Position numbers and translations under genes: made by a program. 64,000 nucleotides of DNA from Cellvibrio sp. pealriver (GTDB lineage: Bacteria > Pseudomonadota > Gammaproteobacteria > Pseudomonadales > Cellvibrionaceae). The stretch covers positions 835,149-899,148 of the forward strand of contig NZ_KQ236688.1 in the NCBI RefSeq assembly GCF_001183545.1, given 5' to 3'. Positions within the stretch are counted from its first letter, which is position 1. The number at the start of each line of letters is the position of its first letter. Shown here piece after piece: positions 18,876-28,174 of this stretch. The notes beneath the pieces were generated by a model. That model was not told the DNA's origin. It saw nothing but the letters and a program-made list of their open reading frames with translations, and did not search any database.

Positions 18876-21113
18876 TTATTCCTGTATTAAGTGCAATTTT
18901 TTGGTATACAGCTGCGCTTCTTCTAACCGATTTTCTTTTTTCAAATAAGTAACGAGTAAACTCAAATTATCACGTCGTTGTTCAGGTGCATTGATCAATA
19001 AATTGATGGCATCGGGTCTGCGTCCTAGTTGCTCCAGCGTTAGGGCATGAGCTTGTAAGTAAGTAAGATTGGTGCTGTCTAATTCAGTAGCGCGGTGCAA
19101 CGCTTTTTCAGCCGCAATGTAATTTTTTTGACGAATTAAACTTAATCCAAGGGCATAGTGCAAGGCAGCGTTAGTGGGATTTATGGCGATGCCTGTTTGC
19201 AAGCTTTTTTGGGCTGCCGCTTCTAGCCCTTGCATGCGGTAAAGATCGGCCAGGTTTAAATAGGCATTGGCAAACTGGGGCGATAATTTAATCGCAAGCT
19301 CATAGGCGGTTTTCGCTGCGGTGAGGTTTTGTTGCCGGGTGTAAAAAATACCCAAGTTCATCTGTGCTTCTGGTGTATCTGCATTCACCTCTTGGGCTTG
19401 AATATATTCCGAAAATAGAGTGTCCAGTTGCGCTTGCGTATCTTTGTTTAAGTTTTGACTATTTATTTCTGCTAACAGGCGTGCCACCTCTAATCGCACG
19501 ACTTTGGCTTTATCCTTGGCCAGTGGCAATAAATAATCTACACGTTGAGCGGCGGGCAGCGCTGCAAAAAAACTTACCGCCGCTTTGCGCATCAATGGTT
19601 CTTTAGCTGTTAATTGCTGCTGGGCACTGGCTAAACTTGCTGCTGTGGGTGGCAGTAAACTCAGTGCAGTGGCTTGCACCAGTGCGGGTGTTGCAGCACT
19701 AGTGGGCGATTTAATCAGTTTTATGAGTGCTGGTTCGGCGCTGGCTTGTCTCTGTTGCGCAGCGTGAATGGTTTGGCCGTAGTGTGAGGGTAAGGTTTTA
19801 TCTTGCTGTGCTAGCCACCCTTGTAGTGCTGTTGCGGCCCAGAGATTTGTTTTGTTTTGATGGCAATTAACGCAGGCATTAGGCGTACCTAATACATCAC
19901 TCAAATCGGGGCGTGGAATACGAATGCTGTGGTCGCGGCGCGCATCGACCACCATGTAATGTGTGCTGGGCATATGGCAGTTAACACATTGCGCACCTTC
20001 ACTCTTGGTTGTGTGATGGTGATGTTTTGGGGTATCAAAATGGTCGGGCGCGTGACACTGGGAGCAAACCTGATTTCCCGGGGCACGCAATTTGAGTGAA
20101 TGAGGCTCATGGCAATTGCTGCAGGTCACCCCCTTATGGAACATTTTGCTCTGCACAAATGAGCCCATCTCAAATACTTCATCGCGAATTTGACCGTCGG
20201 GGTAATGGAGTGGTTCATCCAAAAGCGATAAATCAAATGTATTATGAAATTCAGCAGCTGGCGCGCCATGAGGTAGCGCTTCGCTAATTTGTGCGCGTCG
20301 CCCATGGCAAGAGCCACACACATTTATTTGAGTATCATCTCGCTCGCCACTGTGAACCAAGGTTGGATGTTCTTTGGTTTTTAGCCAAGCGCCAACAGGG
20401 CTAAGGGATACATCAAAACCACTGTGTGGATATTTTTTTGTCGCCCCTTCTTTTACTAGTTGTAAATGTTTTTTACCTGGCCCATGGCAAGCTTCGCAAC
20501 TTACATTAATCTCCGACCAGAGAGTACTGTAAGTATTATTGGTTGAATTGTAATTGCGCTCAAGGTTGGTGGAGTGGCAGGCAGCACAGCGACTGTTCCA
20601 ATTAAAATAAGCGCCGGTCCAATGCAATACATCATTGTGCGGAATAGCTTCGTTAGGGTAAAGGTGATACCAGCGTTGTCCGCCATCCGCCTTAGGGCGC
20701 GAGTCCCAGGCGATATTCAGTGCTTGATAGCGACCATCGGGAAAACCGATCAAATATTGCTGTAACGGAAAAAAACCAAAGGTGTAGTTAATCTTAAAAT
20801 TTTGCTGAACTCCCTCAGCATTCTCAGTCTCTACCCAGAATTCGTTGTCTTTGCGATAAAAACGCGACTTGCTGCCAAAGTGCTCAAACATTTGATTATT
20901 AAAATTTCCTAGCACCGATTGTTCAGATGCTTCGCGCATAGCCCAATCGTGATCGGAATTTTGCCACTGTTGGTATTCTTTAAGGTGGCAACCTTTGCAG
21001 GCCTCTGCGCCGATAAAATTTTCGGCAGGGCGGGCAGGGCTTGCTGCACTGACATTCAGTGCACAGGCTGTTAACGAAAAAATTTTCAGGGTGGTTGTAA
21101 TAAAACGAATCAT
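18876..21113 (-). CDS. Octahaem c-type cytochrome with HEAT-like and TPR repeats
   Basis: Exported protein of about 745 residues. The signal peptide ends near NVSA. The first ~420 residues contain eight CxxCH haem-binding motifs (CKGCH, CAACH, CEACH, CGSCH, CSNCH, CSQCH, CVNCH twice) plus distal histidines such as DHDWAM. A helical HEAT-like stretch follows (about 430-560), then at least four TPR units (about 575-740, for example AYLNLADLYRMQG). The track-start GTG at 21122 is less likely than the ATG at 21113; neither has a clear ribosome site. It lies downstream of the ECF-GH50 operon on the same strand after a 162-base gap. The arrangement resembles cytochrome c554-like multihaem proteins, but the electron partner is unknown and its place in an agar locus is unexplained. 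Confidence 0.85.
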   Translation of the reverse strand: MIRFITTTLKIFSLTACALNVSAASPARPAENFIGAEACKGCHLKEYQQWQNSDHDWAMREASEQSVLGNFNNQMFEHFGSKSRFYRKDNEFWVETENAEGVQQNFKINYTFGFFPLQQYLIGFPDGRYQALNIAWDSRPKADGGQRWYHLYPNEAIPHNDVLHWTGAYFNWNSRCAACHSTNLERNYNSTNNTYSTLWSEINVSCEACHGPGKKHLQLVKEGATKKYPHSGFDVSLSPVGAWLKTKEHPTLVHSGERDDTQINVCGSCHGRRAQISEALPHGAPAAEFHNTFDLSLLDEPLHYPDGQIRDEVFEMGSFVQSKMFHKGVTCSNCHEPHSLKLRAPGNQVCSQCHAPDHFDTPKHHHHTTKSEGAQCVNCHMPSTHYMVVDARRDHSIRIPRPDLSDVLGTPNACVNCHQNKTNLWAATALQGWLAQQDKTLPSHYGQTIHAAQQRQASAEPALIKLIKSPTSAATPALVQATALSLLPPTAASLASAQQQLTAKEPLMRKAAVSFFAALPAAQRVDYLLPLAKDKAKVVRLEVARLLAEINSQNLNKDTQAQLDTLFSEYIQAQEVNADTPEAQMNLGIFYTRQQNLTAAKTAYELAIKLSPQFANAYLNLADLYRMQGLEAAAQKSLQTGIAINPTNAALHYALGLSLIRQKNYIAAEKALHRATELDSTNLTYLQAHALTLEQLGRRPDAINLLINAPEQRRDNLSLLVTYLKKENRLEEAQLYTKKLHLIQE

Positions 21114-21219
21114 AAAAATCACAGGGTTTGTAAATTTTGGATCATCTTGGCGGCAACAATGTCACGAATGGCGGAAGATTGACCGGCATTATGACCTATG
21201 CAAATATCGCTCTCAGCAA

Positions 21220-21241
21220 AAATTCCTAGTTTAGGGAATTT
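21220..21241 (-). terminator. Possible terminator after the minus-strand GH50
   Basis: AAATTCCTA / TAGGGAATTT inverted repeat, followed by five T on the minus strand. The stem is A/T-rich and weak. Confidence 0.4.
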
Positions 21242-21275
21242 ATTATTGCGCTTCCGCTGAGCCTTGTAATTTTTA

Positions 21276-23594
21276 TTATTTTCCAAAACGCTTAATGTAC
21301 AGGCTTTTATTGACTTCTTGCGCCGCCTTTACTAAGGGTGTGTAGGGGATGTCGGCAACACTTACAAAACCCACATTATAATTCTCACCGTCATAAGCCC
21401 GCCCAGTTAATGGCGAGTCAATATACTGAAACCAGTGTGCCCCCACAAAATAGGGGTTTTCAATCACACTATTGAGATAGCTTTTATATTTTTCACCGCG
21501 ATCAAATTGAGATTCTGCATGTATTAACCCAGGGTTTAAGAGGCCAGAGTCAATGGCGCCATTATGGAATTCACCAATAATGCTGGGTTTGTCTAACTCA
21601 GCTAAAAAATCCCAATAAGGTTGATCAATACCTTCCCTATAGTAGTTGTAGCTCATCACATCTACATATTTTGCGGCGGCTTTTAGTACTTCAGGTGTCA
21701 TAGCCCAATGCGCAAAGCGTGGGCCCATATACAGATGATTCGGCATATATTTTGTTAGTGCTTTATCTACGCGACTGAAGTAGGCATCAGCATAAAGATA
21801 AAGCAATTCAGAGAAGTCGCCCAGCATTTGTGCATTATAAGATGTCAGCTCTACCGGCTGAGACAGCTGTGCCCAAGAAGTATGTTTTAAATCCCATGCG
21901 GTATTTAAGTTTTCTATATTCTGATACTTATTTTTCAGGTGATTGATAAATTCCTGTTTTAAGGGACTGTCATCAGCATTCCTTTTTAATCCATTGATAA
22001 CAATTCCATACTGGAGCGAAGGGCTACCCATACTCCCCCAGCTTTTTTCATTATCAATAAATACGCCTACACACCATGGGTTGTTTTTTACTTCATCGGC
22101 TATTTTTTTAATGGCCTTGTTGGTGCGCTGTGTAAATACTGGGTCAAATGGATCGGGCATGGCACCCCAATAGTCGTTGCCTGAATTAACTGTTTTGAAG
22201 TCACCAATAATCCAACCATTAGCAAAATAAGGAAGTCTATTCATTTGATAGAAGCTAGCGTCCACCCAATTACCAAAGGATGTAAAGCCCCAATTATGCA
22301 TACGTTTGATGGTGGTGTCGCGCCAGTCTTGCATTAGTGCTTCTTCATTTTGCGTGGCGTATTTACGGGCTAAATTAGCTCTATAGAAACTAAAGGTTTC
22401 GCCTTTTTTTAAGCTGCCAGAATGTACGCTGCGGCGATATCCATAATTGGCGCCTGCAGCTTCACTGTAGCTGGGCAGCCAAGTAAACATATCAGCCCTC
22501 AATTGGGAGCTTATATGACGCGATGGCCAAGCTTGTTTCGGGGCAGTGTTTAAACCTATCGAATCTTCGGGGGTGTAATCGCCAGCATCTCGTTGTTTGA
22601 TTAGGGCAGCATCAAAATCATAACCGGTAATGGTTGAGGTGTTCGCCATGCGAATATTGGCAATACCATTCGAGAAAAATAGATAGCCTTCTGGATCAAC
22701 GAGAGACCATTTACCCTGATATTTCTCCGCCCGAAAGTAACCGGTACTTTTTAACTTGGGGCCATTTATCCAGCCATTAAATGTTGAACGGGATGGGAAT
22801 TGTTGGTCAGTTAAATTTTCTTGCTCTTGTTGTGAAAAACTACGTAATTGATCGGCGCTGTAAACCTTCCCAGCGAAGTCTTGTTTTGCATTTTGGCCAT
22901 ACTCATCAACTAAACCAGTGAGGTATTCTGGGTCAAAATTATTAGGTTTAACTACGCGGAGGTTATCAATGATTAATTGTTTATTTTCCAATACGCCTGA
23001 AATAAGCAGACGAATAGATGTGATTGCACTAGTGTCGAGTGTTTTTGTGCCGCCTCGCCAAATAGTTGAAATATAGTTATGGGGCCAACTGGGTGGGTCG
23101 TTGCGAATTCCGGTATTAAGAAGAAAAGATGGTACTTTAAGTTCAATTAAGTAACTGTTATTTGATTCAGCTGGTACGGCGACATTACTTAGTTGAAATG
23201 CTCCGCTTTTATCGTAAGTATATATGTAGATGTGGGTTGAACTTTTTGTTGAATTTTCAATATCTAACACGAGAGCTGCTGATTCATAATCATTAAAATT
23301 CCATGTGTTTGACGGGTTGATGTAAACCGATGAATCATGATTGTTGAGTGAGTCAAAATTGATTTCTAACCCGTGATTTCCCTCATTAACAATGAGTTTC
23401 GATCTGGCGTTTTGTAGCTCAATTGCTTTTATGTCGCTCTCGTTTTCAAAATCAAGCAGAATTCGTTCTTTAACTTCAAGCAGGTTAATTTTATCATTCT
23501 TGCCTTTTTTGTGTTTTGGTTCAGCGCAGGATGCTATTAAAAATAGACTAATTATGCACAATATAATTTGATTAAGATGTTGTGAGTTTTTCAT
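21276..23594 (-). CDS. GH50 beta-agarase, lipoprotein, in an ECF sigma operon
   Basis: Agarase of about 772 residues. The frame reaches a TTG at 23621 that would overlap the upstream gene, but the ATG at 23594 has AGGAAC just upstream and begins a lipoprotein signal with lipobox IASC. Layout is as in the 10328 paralogue: N-terminal sandwich, then the catalytic barrel with WSLVDPEGYLFF, NGWIIGDFK, acid/base Glu in FIDNEKSWG, nucleophile Glu in IIGEFHNGA and the GAHWFQYIDSP end block. It follows the FecR-LamG gene by 16 bases and so is the last gene of an ECF sigma/anti-sigma/agarase operon. This suggests it is made in response to an extracellular signal sensed by that pair. Confidence 0.92.
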   Translation of the reverse strand: MKNSQHLNQIILCIISLFLIASCAEPKHKKGKNDKINLLEVKERILLDFENESDIKAIELQNARSKLIVNEGNHGLEINFDSLNNHDSSVYINPSNTWNFNDYESAALVLDIENSTKSSTHIYIYTYDKSGAFQLSNVAVPAESNNSYLIELKVPSFLLNTGIRNDPPSWPHNYISTIWRGGTKTLDTSAITSIRLLISGVLENKQLIIDNLRVVKPNNFDPEYLTGLVDEYGQNAKQDFAGKVYSADQLRSFSQQEQENLTDQQFPSRSTFNGWINGPKLKSTGYFRAEKYQGKWSLVDPEGYLFFSNGIANIRMANTSTITGYDFDAALIKQRDAGDYTPEDSIGLNTAPKQAWPSRHISSQLRADMFTWLPSYSEAAGANYGYRRSVHSGSLKKGETFSFYRANLARKYATQNEEALMQDWRDTTIKRMHNWGFTSFGNWVDASFYQMNRLPYFANGWIIGDFKTVNSGNDYWGAMPDPFDPVFTQRTNKAIKKIADEVKNNPWCVGVFIDNEKSWGSMGSPSLQYGIVINGLKRNADDSPLKQEFINHLKNKYQNIENLNTAWDLKHTSWAQLSQPVELTSYNAQMLGDFSELLYLYADAYFSRVDKALTKYMPNHLYMGPRFAHWAMTPEVLKAAAKYVDVMSYNYYREGIDQPYWDFLAELDKPSIIGEFHNGAIDSGLLNPGLIHAESQFDRGEKYKSYLNSVIENPYFVGAHWFQYIDSPLTGRAYDGENYNVGFVSVADIPYTPLVKAAQEVNKSLYIKRFGK

Positions 23595-23610
23595 TGGTAG
23601 GTTCCTGGTG

Positions 23611-25179
23611 CTAATGGACAACAGTATTTTTTTTCATTAGGTTTTTAATCTGTGGTTCATCAAGAGCCGAGTCAAAGATGTATAGTTCATCTAATTGCCC
23701 GCGGAAAAAACGATTATTTTGATTGGTGTTTTGATCATCAAACGCAATATTACGACCCATAGTTAATGGTTTTGAATTTGGGTGATTAAGGTCGGTAAAG
23801 ACTTTAGCTATAGATTTGTGATCGCTGTATTCTAAGTTGCCATCTACATAAATAAGGACATGTGTACTAAGATTTGCGTCTTTGCCACCAAATAAAACAA
23901 TTGCTAAGTGATGCCAATTGTCATCGCGTAAGTCGGTAGTTCCCACTATTTCACCTTGATTCGTTCCTATACGGATGCGACCAAGGGGGCCACTAACAGC
24001 TAATGGATTCAATGAAATTTGCCATGCGGATTGCACATCGCTCAAGCCCCAATTCAATATTCCAAACCCTTGTGATAAAGAAAAATCTTTAGGTGCTTTC
24101 AACCAAAAAGCCACAGTTCGAGGTTTGTGCCCGCCGATCCCTTTATATGCAGTGGCCAGCCAGCTGTTTTCACCATCAAAATTAACGGCATTTCCAAATT
24201 TACCTGGTACGGTTGATATGCCTGCAAGTTTCTTGTTTAGTGAATTTACTTTTGCGTTGTAGCATTTGCCGTCTATTCCCGTGCCGATACAGGAAAATTC
24301 TTGTTGTGATAAATCATCAAAAGACCAGTGCAGGTAATTGGGTTGTGCTATTGATCGGCCAGGGAGACTGCGCATAAAACGATTGGGGTTATTTTGAATG
24401 TTAATAACTTGTTGTTGTAAATCAAACGCGCGAGCTTGATCTTTAACTAATAATTGGTAGGGTTGATCGGTACTGGCTCTTACTTTTACTTCACCGGTAA
24501 GTACGTGCACCTGACTTTTTCCATCATCTTCAACACTAACGCCAAACTCTGTACCTAAATCAATAATGCTCGAACTGGGCGTGTCAACTTTGAAACCGGT
24601 GGCGGCTGGCGGTACATTGGCGACTAGTTTTCCGCGCCTTAACAATAAGTGCTCATCCGATAGTATATCTACACTCATTGGTGCTTCTAATAAAAGACGA
24701 ACACCATTTTTCAGCGTGATTTCGGCATAACCTTGGCTTAAGGAAAAAGGGCCTGATGATATTTTCTGCCCTTCAGTCAATGGTTTGCCTGAAGAAATGG
24801 CGGAAACAACTCGATATACCGCACCTACCTCGGTAATTTCCGGGGAAAAAATCTTTAGTAAAAACAGAAAAGAAAGAAAGCTAATGGCTGCAGCTAGTGC
24901 ATACCAGTGTCGCTTGATATTGAATATCTTTACAGTTTGGTCGCGTATGGCAGATTGGCTATTATCGCAATAACGACTATTAAGTTTCTGTTCTAGTTTT
25001 TGCACAAAGTCATCTGTTGAGTTTTCATTTAATAAGTGACTCAATTGCCTGTGCATGACGCGTTGACTAGCCAGCTTATTTAATAGATCTGGATTTTTAG
25101 CAATGGCCTCTGCTAATTGCGACTCAACTTTTTCGCCTGCGATATAGTCCGCTATTAATTGTTCATCATGATTTCTCAT
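23611..25179 (-). CDS. FecR-type anti-sigma-like membrane protein with C-terminal LamG lectin domain
   Basis: Protein of 522 residues. Residues 1-65 form a charged cytoplasmic anti-sigma-like segment (DEQLIADYIAGE). One membrane helix lies near residues 91-111 (WYALAAAISFLSFLFLL). A FecR domain follows (about 120-235; EGQKISSG and GTEFGVSVED). The last 250 residues look like a LamG/concanavalin jelly-roll with LHWSFDD, NAVNFDGENS, VAFWLKAP, WHHLAIV and RGQLDELYIFD. The start overlaps the sigma gene stop as ATGA, so the two are translationally coupled. FecR-LamG proteins paired with ECF sigma factors are familiar from Planctomycetes and Verrucomicrobia, which hints at transfer. A lectin domain in place of a TonB-receptor contact suggests direct sensing of glycan outside the inner membrane. 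That mechanism is inference. Confidence 0.82.
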   Translation of the reverse strand: MRNHDEQLIADYIAGEKVESQLAEAIAKNPDLLNKLASQRVMHRQLSHLLNENSTDDFVQKLEQKLNSRYCDNSQSAIRDQTVKIFNIKRHWYALAAAISFLSFLFLLKIFSPEITEVGAVYRVVSAISSGKPLTEGQKISSGPFSLSQGYAEITLKNGVRLLLEAPMSVDILSDEHLLLRRGKLVANVPPAATGFKVDTPSSSIIDLGTEFGVSVEDDGKSQVHVLTGEVKVRASTDQPYQLLVKDQARAFDLQQQVINIQNNPNRFMRSLPGRSIAQPNYLHWSFDDLSQQEFSCIGTGIDGKCYNAKVNSLNKKLAGISTVPGKFGNAVNFDGENSWLATAYKGIGGHKPRTVAFWLKAPKDFSLSQGFGILNWGLSDVQSAWQISLNPLAVSGPLGRIRIGTNQGEIVGTTDLRDDNWHHLAIVLFGGKDANLSTHVLIYVDGNLEYSDHKSIAKVFTDLNHPNSKPLTMGRNIAFDDQNTNQNNRFFRGQLDELYIFDSALDEPQIKNLMKKNTVVH

Positions 25180-25751
25180 TCGCTTTCTCCTTGCTGCTGT
25201 TTAATAATGCAATCGCGCAGCCATTCACGGCAGCGATATAGCCGCATGGTCATTGTTGAATGTTTTACGGTAAATTTTTCACAGAGTTGTTTCACACTAA
25301 AACCCTCAACGTAATGATCGCGTAATATCGCCTGTTGATCAGGCTCAAGCTTCAAAAAACATCCTGAAAGCCCGGTAAAATCAATTGCATCCTCCGTGCT
25401 TATGCTCCCGCTTAATTGTTGTGTGTCTAGTAACTCTTGAATAATGTCGGGTTCATGAGGTGTGGAACGCAGATGCTTTCGGCGATGATTGCGGATAAGA
25501 TTTAAAGCAATACCAGAAATCCATGAACGAAAAGCGGCAGGGTCATTTATTTTTTTTAAATTCTCATAGGCCAATATAAATGCCTCTTGTGCGAGGTCAT
25601 CTACATCTTGAGTGTATTCAGTGCGGCTGGCTATAAAAGCGCGCAAATAACGTTGATTTAGCTGCACTAGTTTACTGAAAGCAGACCGATCACCCGCTTG
25701 AGCCGCCTTTACATGGGTGCATACATCTTTGTCGGCTACTTTATTTTCCAT
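25176..25751 (-). CDS. ECF-type RNA polymerase sigma factor
   Basis: Sigma factor of 191 residues. Region 2 is visible as VDDLAQEAFILAYENL with SWISGIALNLIRNHRR, and region 4 as LEPDQQAILRDHYVEGFSV followed by a helix-turn-helix (VKQLCEKFTVKHSTM). There is no region 3, as expected for the ECF group. The sequence style (NLIRNHRRK, the conserved MRLYRCRE end) recalls the Rhodopirellula/Verrucomicrobium-type ECF family. It is the first gene of an operon with the FecR-LamG protein (four-base overlap) and GH50. Its regulon may reach beyond this operon. The ATG at 25751 has AAGAG upstream. Confidence 0.9.
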   Translation of the reverse strand: MENKVADKDVCTHVKAAQAGDRSAFSKLVQLNQRYLRAFIASRTEYTQDVDDLAQEAFILAYENLKKINDPAAFRSWISGIALNLIRNHRRKHLRSTPHEPDIIQELLDTQQLSGSISTEDAIDFTGLSGCFLKLEPDQQAILRDHYVEGFSVKQLCEKFTVKHSTMTMRLYRCREWLRDCIIKQQQGESE

Positions 25752-25854
25752 AAAGCTACTCTTGGCTGACTCATGAAATTTTCGAAAAAAGAATGAGTTT
25801 TAAAAAACCTATTACAGATTTAATTAGGGGCATTCTCTTGTAAACGCTAAATCT

Positions 25855-28137
25855 TTACAGAATTTCAATTGCAAATAGACTGGCGGGAGCGCCAGCTTCA
25901 GTATGAGACAATTCGATATTTAAACAATTGGACAGCAGTGGAGGGTTAAAATGAATGATCTTTATGCTTTGATAATTTCCCGCGCAGGCATATAGCTCTT
26001 CGCCATATGCATTTAATACGCGGATGGTCTGTACACAACAAGGCATTTGAGTTTCTGGATGCTCCATCAGTACAGTTTCTAAGGCGTGATCAGCATCAGT
26101 ATCGAAAAATAGTTTTAGCCCAGTTATTTTAACGTTATCTGACCAAGATAATTCGATATTAGGGTTTTTATCTTCAAGTTTAGCAACCCAAGCATTTGTG
26201 CCGAGATAAGGACGAATAAAACCACCGCGTAAATGCTCTGCCGAATAAGGTTTGAGTGCGGGCGATAGGTGTAAGGCAAGATTATGTCCATTGGGGCGAC
26301 GCTCAGGCGTCCAAAATTCAAATGAGTCTAAACCACTATTTTTGGGCGGGTCTTGGCGTCCAGTGTTTGAAACTGCCTTGTGAATTTTATTAAGCAGTGT
26401 GCATAGTCCAGTTATACGTTGATCGGTTAACGCCAGACTTGCGGTGTCATTGCGCATAAAACATAAAAACCCATATTGTTGCTGACTTAATTCAGCCATA
26501 AATTGTATGTTGATATTTTGTTCGCCTGGTGCAAGTGAAAGCTCAATTCGTTCCACTAAAATATCGGGTGTGTAGTTTCCGATTTTGCTGCTTATACGTA
26601 ACTCGCATATCAAAATGCTTTCCATTTGTGCGCGGACATCGATATTTATCTTTGGCACCGGGCCTGCGTTCAATGGGAGTAATTGCGCCAAACTTTGGTC
26701 TAATGTTTTGAAGTCACCATTAGCAGGTAAATTATTTAATTCGAAAGTGGAGCTGGCTTTAATCTTGGCATTTTGCATTAAAAGGGAGGGTGTTATGGGG
26801 ATCAGGGGGATTGACTGCCCATTAAGATTCAAGCGTTGCTGAAGTTCTTGCATGTGTTTAGGCGCAAGTAGTGCAGCAGGTTTGCAATTTAATTCACGGC
26901 AAAATGCAGCAGCCTCGCCAACCGCCTGACCACCATGGGCACAGGTAATCATTACGCGAGTTGATCCAAAAGCCATATGGCTTGCACTGATAATGCGTCC
27001 CGCTAAAAATAGATTATCAATATCACGACTCACAAAACAACGATAGGGAATTTGATAAACCCCTTTAGAGTGAAATTGCGAGCATGCAGGCTTATCGCTA
27101 TAGATGCCTTCGGCTGGATGTAAATCAATCGCCCAGCCGCCGTAAGAAACTGCATCGTCGAAAATGTGTTGCGTAACAATATCCTGTTGCTTCAGCATGT
27201 AATGCCCTTCGAAACGCCTACTTTCGCGCTTGCCCGGAATAGTGCCCACCCATTCTAAGGTTAAGTTTTCTACGTCTTCAAATTTTCCGCTATTTTTTAT
27301 GTAATCCCAAATGCCATAAACAATTTTCCAAAGCTCCCACTTTATATCTTCACTTTGGTAGATAGTATCAAGCACGCCGCCAAATTCTAACCACCAAAAC
27401 TTACAACCGGAATCATTGCCATTAATATTTTTGCAGCGAGGAATAGCGGCAATTTCTTCGTGGCTATAAGCAAAGTCAGGTTTGGTGAATACCACTGGGC
27501 GGTCTAATTTTTTACTGTAAAAAAATAACGAATGACCGAGTAAGTCGGTACTTTCATTTTTAGGCGCCATGAGTTCGCCAAACTCATCGCAAGACTCTGC
27601 ACCCATACGAAAACTTGCACCGGCATTAAAAGCCAGTATGCCATCACCGCTTGCGTCACAAAATAACGGGGCATTAATATGGTATTGAGTAGAGTTTTGG
27701 CTACAAAAGGCTAAAACGCTGTCTATGTGCGTAGCTAAGGTTTTATTTACTTGAAATACTGCAGTGTTTAACAGCAGAGTGATATTAGCTTCAGCGGCAA
27801 CTTTATTTAACAAAATACTATCAAAAATTAGCGCATTACCCAGTTGATTTTGTTTTAAGTTGTCAAGCATGATCTCATCAATTACACCTCCCTCACGCGA
27901 CCAGCGATTATTATTGCCCATGTGAGAGGTGGCACCGAGGGCCCAGAGTCTAACTTCGGAAGAGGCATTGCCACCGAGCACAGGACGATCTTGTACTAAT
28001 ACTACACGGCTGCCCGCGCGCGCTGCAGTTATAGCTGCACAAACTCCCGCTAAACCACCACCTGCAATCACTAAGTCGGTATTAATAACTATTTCTTTGT
28101 TTAAACGTGATGTTGAACTAAAGGGTGTAGTAATCAT
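25855..28137 (-). CDS. FAD-dependent oxidoreductase of the PF12831 type, substrate unknown
   Basis: Protein of 760 residues. The N-terminal dinucleotide motif is VIAGGGLAGVCAA with the following VLVQDRPVLGGNAS block, as in the FAD_oxidored family. A second FAD-contact segment is LFLAGRIISASHMAFGSTRV near residue 380. The last ~250 residues are beta-rich with no recognised domain. No signal peptide is seen, so it should be cytoplasmic. It lies 37 bases after GH117 and probably belongs to the symporter-GH117 operon, so its substrate may be a product of neoagarooligosaccharide cleavage. Members of this broad family occur in many glycan loci but have few known reactions. I do not assign one. Confidence 0.75.
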   Translation of the reverse strand: MITTPFSSTSRLNKEIVINTDLVIAGGGLAGVCAAITAARAGSRVVLVQDRPVLGGNASSEVRLWALGATSHMGNNNRWSREGGVIDEIMLDNLKQNQLGNALIFDSILLNKVAAEANITLLLNTAVFQVNKTLATHIDSVLAFCSQNSTQYHINAPLFCDASGDGILAFNAGASFRMGAESCDEFGELMAPKNESTDLLGHSLFFYSKKLDRPVVFTKPDFAYSHEEIAAIPRCKNINGNDSGCKFWWLEFGGVLDTIYQSEDIKWELWKIVYGIWDYIKNSGKFEDVENLTLEWVGTIPGKRESRRFEGHYMLKQQDIVTQHIFDDAVSYGGWAIDLHPAEGIYSDKPACSQFHSKGVYQIPYRCFVSRDIDNLFLAGRIISASHMAFGSTRVMITCAHGGQAVGEAAAFCRELNCKPAALLAPKHMQELQQRLNLNGQSIPLIPITPSLLMQNAKIKASSTFELNNLPANGDFKTLDQSLAQLLPLNAGPVPKINIDVRAQMESILICELRISSKIGNYTPDILVERIELSLAPGEQNINIQFMAELSQQQYGFLCFMRNDTASLALTDQRITGLCTLLNKIHKAVSNTGRQDPPKNSGLDSFEFWTPERRPNGHNLALHLSPALKPYSAEHLRGGFIRPYLGTNAWVAKLEDKNPNIELSWSDNVKITGLKLFFDTDADHALETVLMEHPETQMPCCVQTIRVLNAYGEELYACAGNYQSIKIIHFNPPLLSNCLNIELSHTEAGAPASLFAIEIL

Positions 28138-28174
28138 GAAGGTACTCTGAAAATTCTATGTTTTAAAATTTAAA

